From Epiperipatus broadwayi (Eukaryota; Onychophora; Udeonychophora; Euonychophora; Peripatidae): DNA of 64,000 nt. Below the pieces are notes generated by a model that saw only the letters and a program-made list of their open reading frames with translations, was not told the DNA's origin and did no database searches. Position numbers and translations under genes: made by a program. The stretch covers positions 11,118,771 through 11,182,770 of the forward strand of contig JAQFVV010000018.1 in NCBI GenBank assembly GCA_028023455.1, in the 5' to 3' direction. Below, piece by piece: positions 1-12,843 of the stretch (the stretch's first letter is position 1; the number at the start of each line of letters is the position of its first letter).

Positions 1-1808
1 CATTTGCCTGGTATTAGAGTTCAGGTCTTACTTGTGCATGTCCCCAAGATAGGATAAGATAGCCTTACCGAAGTCTGATCTTTATAAGAAGCAGCAAAAC
101 ATTAAATATTTATTTGGAATTAATAATAATCCGCCAAGTAATAGATGCAACATATTTAAAATTATATGTACTCGAACAATAGCTTTGATTAGCTTTATTA
201 ATAGAAGCCAATTCTTAACTGGAGCTATATATATATAAGCTATTTAAGAGAATAATTATATTTATCGATCTTGTTAACATTTCAATCTACACATTGTTAA
301 TTATCATTGAAGAAGGGAAAAATATATTTGAAAAGACTTATTAAATGGATTAACGAATCATTATACTTTTAACTGTCCTCAAGGCTAGTTCACTACTTAT
401 TATAACATAAAATTAAAATTGTAAATCCTGTTTAAAAGCAATCCAAAAATACATTTATATAACATAAATAATGAACAATAATAATGATGAACTCAAAGCG
501 ATTTGTTATTATTATGAATATAGGATTTAGACACAACATGCGTAAATGGTGACATTAAGAATATAATCATATGAAAATATTTAGCAATTATATCTTCCCT
601 AAAATTTACTGGAATTTAAAGGCTTGCTGTTTCAAAGCATTGGCATAGATAATAAATATGTTAAAAGATTTTAAAATGATCATAAAAAAGTATAGTACAA
701 CTACAGTGATAAATAAAGAAAATTAGGTCAGATATTGAATAGAATAAATTTACAAAGGTGGGTAGGCAAGTTACATAATTTAAAAGATGACTTAATTTAG
801 ACATAGTTTAGAATAATATTAATTTGAACATTCAGACAATGATTTTACAATTAATTACCTTTAGCTGGCTTTGAAATTTAGATTCAGAGTTTTAGAAATT
901 AAATAGCATTTAATACAAAGCTCTGCAGTTTTGAATTTATATTACTGTTTGTTCATTCAGCTGGACAGGCAGGTGCTTGACTTCAGATATAGTAGTGATA
1001 TTTCTTGAGTAGGTTCCTCGTGTCTTCTTGTGGCAGTTGATGGACTATTTTTTATGCAATGCTCCAATTGTTGAGTGCATTATCTAGCAGTAAACTACGT
1101 CATTCTCTTCATGGAAAAGCAGCAAATTATCGCTTTCTTTAGCCAGACATTTAGAATTTCGTCTAGTGTGAGATATAATAGCAAGCGTTTATACAAAGAT
1201 GGTGTCTCTCCTCCCCAGCTCAAAATATGGCCTATTTATATGTTTTAGATTCAAGCACTTACTTGCAAGGAATTTATTTTGCCTGAAAACCCATCAGCTT
1301 CAAAATTTATTTTAAAATTTAAAATTGCAAAAGCTGATTCTAAAAACTTTTGTTTGAATTTTCAAGGCATCCAAAATTGCCCTCGAGGATTCCAATAGTG
1401 TGCCAATTCAGTGATTTTACTGTATCCGTTTTGTTGTCACAAATGAAGAGTACAGCAATTACAAGATTTAAAAATTGATTTGACCACAAGTTTGGTAGTT
1501 TAATGCAAATTTGTTTACAACTACTTTTACGTTTAATTACTAAAACTTTTAACAATTTTAATCATGCCATTCTATATGTGTATAACAGTATAGGTTGGAT
1601 TATACATCTACATACGAATTTATAACAACATAAATTAATAAATTGACCTTAAAATATTAAAACTTATAACATAAACATTTTTAAATAGTAAACAAAATTT
1701 ATTTGCTGTAATACTTAATGTAATATGTATTTACCGTGTTTATCGTATGTACATACATAATGCTACACATATAGCCATGATAATACTTATATTTATTTCA
1801 ATTATGTT
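1..1808. other. AT-rich sequence, no gene recognised
   Basis: No reading frame resembles a known family and no terminal repeats were found. The only longer open frame (1340-1555, minus) has no recognisable motif and biased AT-driven composition. The stretch is probably intergenic or intronic. Confidence 0.5.
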
Positions 1809-1905
1809 TAATTAGGTTTGAACCTAGCACAGATAGAGTTGGTACTCAGGATGAAGATGAAACGGTGAGGGATCAAAAAGATGACCGTTTCAATATATAT
1901 GTATC
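1809..1905 (+). mobile_element. SINE fragment with B-box and 3' hairpin
   Basis: A polymerase III B-box-like sequence (GGTTTGAACCT, 1815-1825) is followed about 35 bases on by an inverted repeat: GAAACGGT near 1859 pairs with ACCGTTTC near 1885, then comes a TA-rich tail. The same order (B box, hairpin built on GAAACG/GTTTC, then TA repeats) recurs at 22123-22200. The tRNA-like 5' end and A box are missing here, so this is a truncated copy. The SINE assignment is inferred from the B box and the shared 3' structure. Confidence 0.4.
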
Positions 1906-2008
1906 AATTTTTATATTTCCTACTATATTCAGTATTGATAGTATCAATCCTTATTCTGAGTGATAATATGTACCTTTATATAGTTATACTTCAGGCACAA
2001 GCCATATA

Positions 2009-3041
2009 CACCTGGGTCTCTTTTTATGCGGACTTATTTAACATGATTTTGAAGTTACGCGATTCATGTTTCACCGGAAGTCGAACTCCGATAATGCGTT
2101 ATTACTTTAAATAATAAATTTCGTGCACTTACGTTATATTGAAAGTAATAGCACATTATTGGATGACTTTCATCTTAGTAATTTCAATATTTTCAGTGCT
2201 TTATAATAGTAAGATTTTATGCAATAATGAAATTAAAATCATGATTTCCACATTTTATGTATACACACATTAAATTTTACAAGATTATAATGTAAATTTG
2301 TTCAAATATTGTGCGTGTTAATTTTGCATTTTAAATCACATTCTGTTTTTGCTTTTTAAAAAAGAACGTAATCAATTATTAATCATTTAGTGTCCACAAG
2401 TTTATTTTTAAAAGGCCAGTAATAGCAGTGGGCACAATTAAATTTGACAATTAAAAATTAAAATCTGATTTTTAATTGTAATTAACAATTTAAAAATTAC
2501 TTACGGCGATTTGAAATTAATGTGATGTGAAATTTGATTTTTAAACGGAATTGAAAATTAAAGACAAAAATAAGAATTTAATTTTTAGTTGTTAGTTTCA
2601 TAAACAATTAATAAAATCATCGTCTCAAAGATTAATTACTAATTATGTTGTCACCAGAAAACCATTGACACAATGTGTTTTTCGGTAAATAGCTATAATA
2701 ATTAAAACGTTTATAAAAAATGTAAATTATTGTACTGTAAATTATGCATAAAAATATATTATTTTGAATAAAATTAAATATTATAGTTAAAAAAAGTTTG
2801 TCTTGTATCAATTTTTTTCAAATTTGAAATTTTTTATTAGTCATATTTTATTTCCTTATTTTTTTTTTTTTTGCGCGAATTTTAAAGTAATTTTACGTTG
2901 GTGCTTTGCTTTTACATGAATTTTGAAAAATCACAGACCGCATCCCCCCTTTTTCAATGTAAGTTACGTCTATTTTTGCGCGATTTCGTTTGCGTGTGTT
3001 TTCTGGGGAACCTATCTATCGCGTAAAACGAGACTCAGGTG
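2009..3041. mobile_element. Tigger/pogo-like DNA transposon, non-autonomous copy
   Basis: Both ends carry a TIR of roughly 22 bp. It starts CACCTGGGTCTCTTTTTATG at the left, and the right end ends CGAGACTCAGGTG. The copy is about 1.03 kb and non-coding. Its 3' half (a stretch near 2790-2850, then the GGGGAACCTATCTATCGCG block) matches the copies at 12844-14203, 23444-34311 and 24114-34099. The Tigger assignment comes from the 23444 copy, which keeps a transposase C-terminal remnant. Degenerate inverted arms at about 2075-2113 and 2141-2176 form an internal hairpin that is much better preserved in the 12844 copy. Confidence 0.8.
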
Positions 3042-4199
3042 TATATACAATATGAATAGCCCTAAACATCCATAGTGTAGATGATTTGTTTAGTGTTTAT
3101 GTACATTGGTAAATGTTTATTTCTTTATTATGCACTCGGCTATTAGGGATGGGATAAGTATTATTAAGTTGAGAAGTTTTTAAGTTTGACTACAGATGAT
3201 GATGGTGGTCAAACTTATAGTGATTATTATCATAAATGAGAAAATTGTGCAGTCACTAGCTAAAATCTAGTGGCCATTTTTTTAGCCATTAAAATGCAAA
3301 AAAAAAGGTATAACCACTGATTCATATACATATAAAAACATAAATATTTATTTAAAATATCTTCCATAATTATTAAATTTTAATTTACAAGGAATTTATT
3401 TTTAACATCTCTCATATAATAGCAAATGAAATAAAATTTAATAATTTAAAGCAATATGAACAATTGAGAGCTAGTACTAGTTTTTATGTAATTGATGGTA
3501 AACAATCTCAAATTGCAAATTGACTCATAAAGTCTTAGCTGAAATTGAAGCATAAAAATTTATTGATGCAGAACAAACTAAGGCCAACTTGTTATCAGTT
3601 CTTTTTATAACATGAACTGTGTCTACATAAATCTTAAGTGTGTGTATACTAATAACATATATATAAATTGTAACTGTTCAGTCATGAGATTGATCATAAG
3701 ATTGTTTCTTTCCTTATGCAGTTAAAGATATTTAAATAATATAATGCTAGTAACAAGTGATAAAGTATTAATGATAATTTTCTATTGCTATTGTTTCAAT
3801 TACAGAAGTGGAGTGCAAGAAAATTTAATTTATATTTTATTAAAATTATTTGTTAATAGCTATTACAAAATTTTGTTTTGTGCCATAGAAATTAACAAAA
3901 TGTGATTTTCCTTGCTAAAACTTTAGTCTCTCTCTCCATCTCTAATCATGCATACATTTATATGTGTGTCAGTGACCAGCTTACACCAAGCAGCATACTA
4001 ACGTGCAAAAAAAGTGGTAGTTATTATGGGGTGGCTGCATTTTAAACTAATTCTTATACATATAAAAAGTTGAAATATTTTTTTTTTAGAGATTTTTCTC
4101 AATATTTTTTTTTTTAGAAGTTTTTTTTTTGCTGTTCTAATTAATATGACCATAAATTATCAGAATTTAGTAGCAGACAATTTCAAAGTTGATGGACAG
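3042..4199. other. AT-rich sequence, no gene recognised
   Basis: AT-rich DNA between the Tigger-like element and the hAT relic. Two spots (near 3240-3340 and 4000-4070) share a 'GCAAAAAAA...GGT ... ATTC.TATACATATAAAAA' pattern, so part of it may be the decayed 5' end of the downstream hAT element. No frame or terminal repeat supports this firmly. Confidence 0.35.
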
Positions 4200-4787
4200 T
4201 AAAATATGGCATGATTAATTAGAGCAATAAAGTGGTTTATATTTTGTTTAATGACTGCGATATACAAAAGGTGTATAAAACAGCGTTATGAAACAAACCA
4301 TAAATCTCTTGATAAAAGTGAAAAAGATTAAAAAGTATATATTGCAGATGGTCAGTCAGCATTCCTAATTAATATATCAGCAGTTAGTCAAATATAATTT
4401 CTGCTTGTAACATTGCTTCAAATATAATTACCAAACATGGAAAACCTTTTGTCAATGGTTCATATCTAAAAGAAGCATGGTTAAAGTGTGTGTACACTGG
4501 TTCTTTTTGAAGATTTGATAACAGAAAAAAATATTCAACGAATTTGGCTAGAAGTACGGTAAGGTAGAATCTTGGAAACGACTAAAAATTAAACCCCTCA
4601 GCAAAAAAAAATAGGTATAAAATCTTACTGATTCTTTCTTTGTCTTAATGAGACATAATTCGATCAGCTCATTTATCTATTTTTATTAGATATTATGTTG
4701 GAAACAATATCAAGAAAGAAGTAATTAATTTATCATTATTAACAACAACAACAAAAGTAGAAATTTACAACATAGTTGTAAATGCAA

Positions 4788-4886
4788 TAATTAATATTTT
4801 TGCAGTGTTATTTTCACTACACCACTCATATAAATAAGCTAGGATTGGTGGTGTAGTGGAAATTACACTGCGGAAATATTATTCAT
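4788..4886. mobile_element. Short palindromic MITE inside the hAT relic
   Basis: Two arms of about 40 bp (near 4788-4828 and 4848-4886) are inverted copies built on CAGTGTTATTTTCACTACAC and GTGTAGTGGAAATTACACTG. The outer end AATATTATTC matches the ends of the 247-bp MITE at 38509-38755. The MITE interrupts the hAT coding order between the VVNAI block and the following block. It is likely an internally deleted member of that family. Confidence 0.55.
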
Positions 4887-5208
4887 TATTGGGTAATCTT
4901 TATTCTAATGAATGACTAATAAACACTATTAATATGATTGTAGATGCATTTGGTAAAAAAAAAAAAATTTTCCCCAAATTATATATCAATAACAACTGAT
5001 GGTACTTGCAGCCTCATTGGAGAGAAAAACAGTTTTGTCACTTTATTTATTGGGTAATCTTTATTCTAATGAATGACTAATAAACACTATTAATATGATT
5101 GTAGATGCATTTGGTAAAAAAAAAAAAAATTTCCCCAAATTATATATCAATAACAACTGATGGTGCTTGCAGCCTCATTGGAGAGAAAAACAGTTTTGTC
5201 ACTTTATT
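4887..5208 (+). repeat. 161-bp tandem duplication in the hAT relic
   Basis: The segment starting TATTGGGTAATC at 4887 is repeated from 5048 with a period of 161 bp and very few differences. The main ones are the length of an A run and one base in ACTTGCAGC versus GCTTGCAGC. It duplicates the hAT core block (TTDG..SLIGEK). The near identity shows that the duplication is much younger than the decay of the gene. Confidence 0.9.
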
Positions 5209-6165
5209 TTTCAAATGTATTAGGCATTTGCTTTTATTTTTTCACTGTGTTATATACATCAGCAGGTTTTATGTGCCAAGACTGATCTCAAGATTTGGGA
5301 GATATGAGCTTTGTAAACAAAATCAGCCAATTTTACATTTACCATGTGCATCCTTTATCCTGGAACTGTTAAATGAGGTAAACTCATCACTCTGATTTAT
5401 TTATGAACAATGATGTTTGATAGTTAAGTTCTTAAAAAGTTCTCAAAGTTTTGTTGAGTTTTTAAAGGAAATTAGACATTTTTTTACATAAGGAATATAT
5501 CAAATAGGCTTTCAAAATTAATGTGTGTTTTTTTTTTTACTGATTCATGTTTCCGCTTAAATGAATTAAATATTGAACTGCAAGGTATTTATAAAACATC
5601 TTTTGTCATATTTGATTTTACTCTTGATGTTATTTCAAATATCTATAAATATTTTCCAAATACAAAAAAATTTTTGCTGATATAGAATCTCACAATAAAC
5701 CAAATTAAGATAAATTAGGCAAGAATTTTCAACTGTAATTCAGTTGTTGATTAATGAATTTTCTTCAAGATTTCCACAGTTGAAGCAATTTGAAGAAACA
5801 TTAAAATTTATTTTAAATCCAAACCCAACATTAGTTAATAAACTCAATTTGAAAATTCTTGAGTGATTGAATTTGGATGATATAAAATTGTAATTAATTG
5901 ATTTTCAATTCAGTTCTATATGGAAACAAAAGTTAGATAATTTGAGAAATGACTTGAAAATAATTGAAAATTTTCTGGAATGCCATACTCAGAACCTTTA
6001 ATTGTTTAAAATACTACTTATGCATGTGAATCATTATTTTTAGAAATTAATTTTATTGAAGACAGATTCAGAAATAGAATGAGTGATGAATCTAGTTTGT
6101 CATAATTTGTATTGTATCCTGATGTAAAGCATTTAATATCTGATGCGCAGCAGTAAAAATCTCAT

Positions 6166-7356
6166 TCAAAAGTTTATTTTTATGACAATTCGTCTTTTAA
6201 AATTATTTGCTAATTTTTAAAATTATCTCTATAAAATTTTGTAATAATTAATTCTTCATTATTAAAAAATGGCTTGGTATGTCAATAATTTGATAACTGT
6301 TATTTATAAATGTTTAACATGCATACTTAAAACATTCGTCATCACTGACTAAACTATATAAACAATAGCTAATCCACAATTTGTTCCCAAAAGAATTGTT
6401 AAAAGCTTTTGAAGAATCCACAAAAAATAAGCAAGACTTTGTTTTAAAATAATCATATTTGGAAACTTAAGTATTCTGATTAATACTAAAATATGTATGT
6501 AGTCTGCCTGAAGATAGCCAGAGTAATTAAGCAATAGAATATTATAATTATGTGATAACACCTGATCTTTACAAATGTTAGGTTTATTATTGATTGCCAA
6601 CTTTTTAACTCAATTTATTCTTATCATCTCAATTTTAGAGCTATGTCATAAACTTTAATGAATCATTACATCGTTTAGGTGTGCTAAATCAAAAAAGATA
6701 CAATTCTGTTTTAAATTTTAAAAAATAAATTTTTGTGATACTAAATGTTGACTTTTAAATATTAATTAAAAAAAAAACTGATTAACATTTTGATTTGCAA
6801 TCATTTATTTGAGACTAATAAGGTTCATAATATGCTGTATTTTTTAATGGGACTTTTGTTCTGCTGTGTACATGTATTTAATGTGTGTGTGTGTTTTAAT
6901 GGTAATTGCATAAGAAAAACCATAGCTTTGTTATCATAAAATGTTACTCTTGAAAAAAAATAAGTTATACTATTAAAATTTCATTTTATTTTCTAGTTGG
7001 TAACAATTTTTTTTTTTGTTGAGATTAGATATTACTGGTTTAAACTTTGTTTGGAAGCTATAACAAAATATAAACATGAAATTATTTAAAAACAATACTG
7101 TATTCTGTTAACAAGCTATTTATAATGCATTTATTTAACTATTGAATTATATTTAGTGGATTACTTATTATTCAATAATTTAGTAGTATTTATAATTTAT
7201 TGTTTTTATGTTTTAAAAAATAGGAAACTGCATATTTGAAAAATGAACTGAAAAGAAAAGTATGCAATCTGTTTAAATTTTTCATATGGGGAGGGGGGGG
7301 GAGTCTTTATCAATGTAAAAAAAACCCGAATTTTCTATTTACAATAAAAGTTTACT
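6166..7356. other. AT-rich sequence, no gene recognised
   Basis: Homopolymer-rich AT DNA. The frame at 6349-6600 (minus) shows no family motif. Nothing else is supported. Confidence 0.4.
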
Positions 7357-7455
7357 ATTATAATATTTCTGTAGTGTAATTTTTCTACACTACTAAGGCA
7401 AGGTAGGGACTGGTTTTTATTCACATATGACCAAAAACTTGAAAAAAATATATGA
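7357..7455. mobile_element. Partial MITE end (same family as 38509-38755)
   Basis: TAATATTTCTGTAGTGTAAT followed by CTACACTACT and TAGGGACTG matches the left arm of the MITE at 38509 in the same order. No matching right arm was found nearby, so this is one terminus or a very diverged copy. Confidence 0.4.
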
Positions 7456-9198
7456 TCCCCAAGATGCACATTGTATGCTGAACCAGCACTTACCATGTTG
7501 CCCAGATCACAATCACAGATATCTTTATCATTGTTCAATATATGTAGATAACCAGTTACAAAAGTTTAATTTATAAGTATTAAACTTATTGCTTTCACAA
7601 CTTTGATATAAACCCATAAAAATTATTAATTTATTATGTTTGGTATAAAGAAAATAATATCTTGTTTAGGTCTTTTAATATATTGCAATCTTAATTTTTT
7701 AATGTTCTAATGCATAGATGAGTAGTGTTTTTACATAAATCCATGTGCCAATTTCTTGATATGAAAAAATCAGTTGTGATTATGTTTGCTTTTTTTTTTA
7801 ATTTTTATGGTTGAAAATACTCTCCAGTATAAGAATATCAATTACAAAATGAAAGTTAAAAACTATTGTAGATCTACTCTGGGTTAAGTGATACATGATT
7901 AAAATGTGGTAAATATTTATTTGCAGAATGAATGTGGAACAAAATTCTTTTCTTTTTTATAAATTTGACTTAATTTTGAATTTTTGTTATATATATATTT
8001 CTGAATACTAATAAAAGTTGTTTTCTGATTACAGTATTACTTTATAAGATCCAAGCTTTTTTTTTTATAATCAGAGATCCCATGTGTTACATTTTGTTTC
8101 CACTATGTGCCACATTTGGCATATTCTATAGATTGGTTATCTCAATTTCAGTGTTTTCTTAATTATCAGGATTAGTCAATGTGAATAAAACTATTATTAG
8201 TTAATGCTAACTAAACAAGTAATTAGTAGTTTATTGACTATTTATATTCCATATAAAAAATTAAAACATTCAATTTACTTTTACTAATAGTCACTAAATA
8301 TAGTGCCAATCAATTTTGTAAACTAGTTTCAAAACGATTTTTGTTACTAAAAAACATTAATTAGATTACATTAACAACCAGGTATTACATCAGCTCAGAA
8401 AGAAGAAAATTAGTAATAATTGAATTTCACATATATTGTAAATTAATGATTCAAAATTTTTAAATATCCTAAGGTTTTGAACCTATGTCAACTTGTTTGG
8501 GTATGTAGTCTGATATTAGTTAGCAACTATCTGTTTTAGTGACCTTCGTTATATGCTAACTGTAGATACCCTTTCACTCTTTGGCAAAGGTTAGTATGTA
8601 ATAAAGGAACCACCACACATGACTCCCGGTCTTCATTTAATATTTTTATTAAAAGTAATAATTTCATCCTAACCATCTATTGTAAACATGAATAATCAAT
8701 GGATGTCAAATAATTTCCAAACTAGTTTTTGGATATTGGCTTTTGTCGGTGAAGAATATTGAATTGCACTTATATATCCATCATTCACTTTTGATTCTTT
8801 TATACAATTTGTTTGTACATAGAGGTTTAGCACTAGATTGGCAAAAAAATATTTTAATGGTCCCAGATGTTAAGCTTGGAGAATTATAATGATTTATTTG
8901 GTGTATATTGTATTTTCAGAAGAGTCAAAAAGTACCAAGCATATAATTAACATCACAAATCTATAGCTGCTGGTCTAATATTTAATTTGTGTAATCAAAT
9001 GGCATGGGTTCAGAATCTTAGGATGCTTGACATTTAAATCATTAGTTTGTATGGGGAAAAATAAAGATAGCTGCTGGATAAATAATCAGATGCTTTTTTT
9101 TTTTGATGAAAATCAATATCCATCTAATATAATATTATCAATTGATAGATAGTTTTAGAATAAAAAAATAAAGTGACAATGAATGACGGCTTTGGTAC
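7456..9198. other. AT-rich sequence, no gene recognised
   Basis: No coding or RNA signal is recognised in this 1.7-kb stretch. Long A and T runs dominate it. Confidence 0.4.
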
Positions 9199-9321
9199 AA
9201 AGTAATGAATTTTTAAGAATTAAGATATCCCCTTCCCCCCTGTTTTTGCATGGATTTATTATTTTTGCTATTTGGGAGAGAGGTATAGTATCTTAATTCT
9301 TAAAAATGTATTAGTCACTTT
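9199..9321. mobile_element. Small palindromic element (MITE-like, 123 bp)
   Basis: Inverted arms of about 29-34 bp (9199-9227 and 9288-9321) share the core TTTTTAAGAATTAAGATA and its complement. They flank a loop of about 60 bp containing a C run. The size and structure fit a MITE. No second copy was seen in the window. Confidence 0.45.
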
Positions 9322-9579
9322 CAGAGTAAAAGATGTGTACTAAATCATCTAGTCATTTTGGTGAGAGGGGGAGGGCACTGTTTTATACGACAGCAAATAT
9401 GGTGCATGCGCACATCCATGTATTTTTATGTTCATAAACTTCTTATTATTTAGTTGAGATGCATTTATCTGTTCCCAATGATCATTTAGAATCATCCAAT
9501 TTTTTTTTACTTCAACCTTTTTTTTTTATGATAATCTTTTTTCCCCCAATAGTTGATTATTGTTTACTTTATCCTTCTA

Positions 9580-10610
9580 GATTTGAAATGCCAGGCGCTC
9601 TTAAACCTGGAGCCTAATTGTAAATATTGGGGATTTGAACTCAGGCTTTTAAGCACTACACTATTCACACTATCTCATAATACTGATACACATGACCACA
9701 CACATGCAGAAAAGATAAATAGTCACCAATATTTCGTGCTAAACCAGCACTCATAAGTTGGTTCAGATTACCATCTCCCATACATATATATAATTAGTGC
9801 TCATTTTATAAGATAGCAAATCGTTACACTTTAGTGGACAGGCTTCAACCCACTCCAACTCTTCAGCTATTCTACCCGTCCCTCTGTATTTAAATGGATA
9901 CTGTCCCATACCTGAGGGGTCAAGAGTGACTTCAGGTCAACATGGGTGTGACAACAATATTGGCATCAGCATGGAATTTGGAAATTCTATCATCAGATTT
10001 TCAATGATATGTATGAAGAGTTGGAGGTTGAAATGGGTTGAAACCTGCCCATTAAAGTGTAAGGATTTGCTATCACTAAAAACTGAGTATTGATTATATA
10101 TATATGTATGGGAGATGGTGAACCAACTGATGAGAGTTGGCTTAGCATGAAATATGTATATTGGTGATTATTTATCTTTTCTGCATGTGTGGTCATGTGT
10201 ATCAGTAGTATGAGATAGTGTAGTGCTTGAAAATCTGAGTTCAAATTCCCTATATTTACAATTAGGCTCCAAGTTTAAGAATGTCTGGTATTTCAAATCT
10301 TAACATATTAAGTCTGCTTTCTGCCCATCCCTCTATGTATTTAAATGGATATTGGTCAGAGTGACTATAGGTCAACATGGGTATGACACAATATTGGCAT
10401 TAGCATGGGATTTGGGAATTCTATCATCAGATTATCAATGATATGGATGATTGAAGAGTTGGAGGGAGTTGAAACCTGTCCATTAAAGTGTAAGGATTTG
10501 CTATCTTAATATAAACTGAGCATGGATTTTATATATGTATGAGAGATGGTAATCTGGATCAACTGATGAGTGATGATTTAGCATGAAATATTGGTTTTTG
10601 ATTTAATAGT
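9580..10610. repeat. Inverted and tandem SINE-like repeat complex
   Basis: The segment 9580-9876 recurs inverted at 10014-10302, with shared landmarks such as GATAGCAAATC, the GACCACACACATGCAG block and TTGAACTCAGG. The loop plus right arm (from about 9882) is then repeated directly from 10318 to about 10610. Landmarks of the direct repeat are TATTTAAATGGATA, GGTCAACATGGGT and TTCTATCATCAGATT. The strand-specific order TAGTGCTT...GAGTTCAAATCCCC looks like a tRNA D-arm followed by a B box. The unit is therefore probably SINE-derived, present in three copies and two orientations. Confidence 0.6.
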
Positions 10611-11430
10611 AACATCACCTTATCATGCCCATGACCTAAGATTCGAGTCCAAACCAGATAGATAAACCTTAGAAAATTTTCAGATCATAAGTATTTTTGT
10701 TTTTTAGATGGGAAATTCATAGCCAACATAACTAGTAATCTGGTTTGGTTGGTGAAACTAGCCATTCTTATCTAGAAGATAATTCTTCCAAATTAATTTG
10801 ATTGTTTAGATGGTGCACTACCTATAAATATATATATAAGTTGACCATATGTTCTATTGTTGTTGTTTTTTTTTTTTGTGTGTGTGTGTGTGTTGATCAT
10901 CTCTGTTTTTTTGTTGTTGATAAAAATGCTAGATTTGTCCTGTTTTTGAAGTTGATGCTAGTGGGTATGACTAAAGTGGTAACAGATGTAGAGTCATTAT
11001 TTTTTTATTTCTTATTCAATAATTCATTGATGTGTTAAAACTTTGCAATAATTTTCAAAAATTTTAACCCTCAAAATTTAAAATGTTATAAATAAGTTGC
11101 ACATTTGACATTTAACTCCAAAATGAATTTAAATTCATTAAATTGAATACTTCATATAGTGATAAACAAAAGCAGTTTGTAATGTTTTTTTAATTGCTCA
11201 TAGAGGTTGGATGGAGTTACATTTATCAATATTTACTTAGCCAGAAATATAAAAGTATAGAAAAAATAATGATTTTGATTCAAAATATGAACTCATTCAT
11301 AGTAAGATGTGATAAAGTGATCAAATTGTTGCAAGTGAAGCTGCTTTTGTTGCATATCATAATCAGAATTTTTAATCTAATGATTGTCAAAATTAATTTA
11401 AAAGATTTCTTAATCAACATTTTCATCATC
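10611..11430. other. AT-rich sequence with a GT microsatellite
   Basis: No gene is recognised. A T run followed by a (TG)n tract lies at about 10865-10893. The frames at 10802-11038 and 11194-11463 have no family motif. Confidence 0.4.
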
Positions 11431-12843
11431 ATTTTCAACCTTTATCAAACCACTGCAGTGTGAAATTTTTTTCAAATTTAATCCAGCTTTTCTGATTTCT
11501 AGCACTTGTTCTTTATATCATTCCAACATACTTTCTTATTCTCTTTCTAGTTCTTTTACAATATATTGTAATCCAGTTTAAGATTTCAAATGTCCATCTA
11601 TCATCAGCTCTCTAGTAATATGTCCAGCCCAATTTCATTTAAGTTACTTAATTGATTTAATGATGTCAGTAAAACCTGTGTTCTTTCACCAATGTATTTC
11701 ATTTATAATATCTTCTTATTCCTAACATACATCTTTCCATATTTTATTGAGTGGTCTAAAGTCTGTATTGTTCTGTTATGTGTCCAAATCTCAGATCAAT
11801 AAGTAAGAACTGGTAAATCATGATTATTAAAAACCTTCCTTTTCAACACTTAAGCATATTTTCTTCTAATATTATTTCTACCAAGAGCATTCCAACCAAG
11901 TTTAACTCTATGATTAGTCATTATGTTTCCATTTGTAGTAGTATTTTAACCAAGATATTTGTAGTTGTTAACTTCTTCTAACTTAGTATTATCAATCTTT
12001 ATTTTCTTCCTTTAAGTAAATCCATTGATTGTTACTTTAATCTTTTTAGCATTTATCTTTAGTTCTACTTATCTTACTTTTATTCTGATAACTTAAGTAT
12101 TTCCTAAAGCTCAAGCATTATTTTTAAAAACAATCAAATCATCTGCAAAATCTAGATAACTTTACTTTTACTTCCTTACCTTCTCATTTTACTTCTAGAA
12201 AATACTTCTGCAAAACTGGTGTAAAATATTTTGGAGATATGGAGTCACCCTATCATATCTTTGTCAATGTTAATCTTCATTGCTGTTGCATTTTTATAAA
12301 GATACTTCAGAAGATGATGTTATCTTGGATCTATATCTTGGTGATCCAAAGTATAATCACTAAAGAAATATTTATAGAATCAAAGGTCTTTTTATAATCT
12401 ACAAATTCAAAGCATAATGGCAATTCGTATTCATTGGTTTTTGTTATAATTGGTCTCAACACTTGAATATTTAAATTTTCCTTGTTTTTGTGTTTGGTTA
12501 AAATTCAAAATTTGCTGTAGATAAGTAGTAATTATTTGGGTTAAAATGTTATATAAAACTGATAAAAGAATGATAGGACTAATTTCTAATATCTTTTTTA
12601 CCACCTTTTTTGTATTAATACTAATAACTGCTTTCATCCAATCATCTGGTACATAACTTTGCCAAATTTTTTTCTATTTCTTCATCTGCTGCTTTTAAGA
12701 TACCAATTAGAATTTTATCATTATCTGGACCTTTTCCTTTTTCATAGATTTAATTGTGTCTTACTTCTTCATTTAAAGACCTGGGTAATTCAGAAGATAT
12801 AGTAATTATAAGGAATACTTTTTTTCTTGTTCTTTATTACTAT

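Larger units (their letters stand above)
4200..6165 (+). pseudogene. hAT transposase pseudogene (BED / GTF2IRD2-like family)
   Basis: Translated pieces in changing frames follow the domain order of the GTF2IRD2/ZBED5-like hAT transposases. A BED-finger tail (RYETNHKSLDKS) lies near 4290, and KHGKPFVNGSYLKEAW near 4432-4480. A core block (ITTDGACSLIGEK) lies at about 5150-5190. LNELNIELQG is at about 5555-5585. The C-terminal dimerisation region (TYACESLFLE, then DRFRNRMSDE) is at about 6010-6090, ending near 6150 in the family's usual AQQ-K-SHS-like tail. Many stops and frameshifts, a MITE insertion at 4788 and a 161-bp duplication rule out function. In life the protein would cut and paste its own element in the nucleus. 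The TIRs were not identified. Confidence 0.75.

Noticed and set aside
1340-1555. 71-codon minus-strand frame and similar short frames in AT-rich DNA
   Set aside because: Lengths of 60-100 codons without motifs are expected by chance, and none has supporting context.
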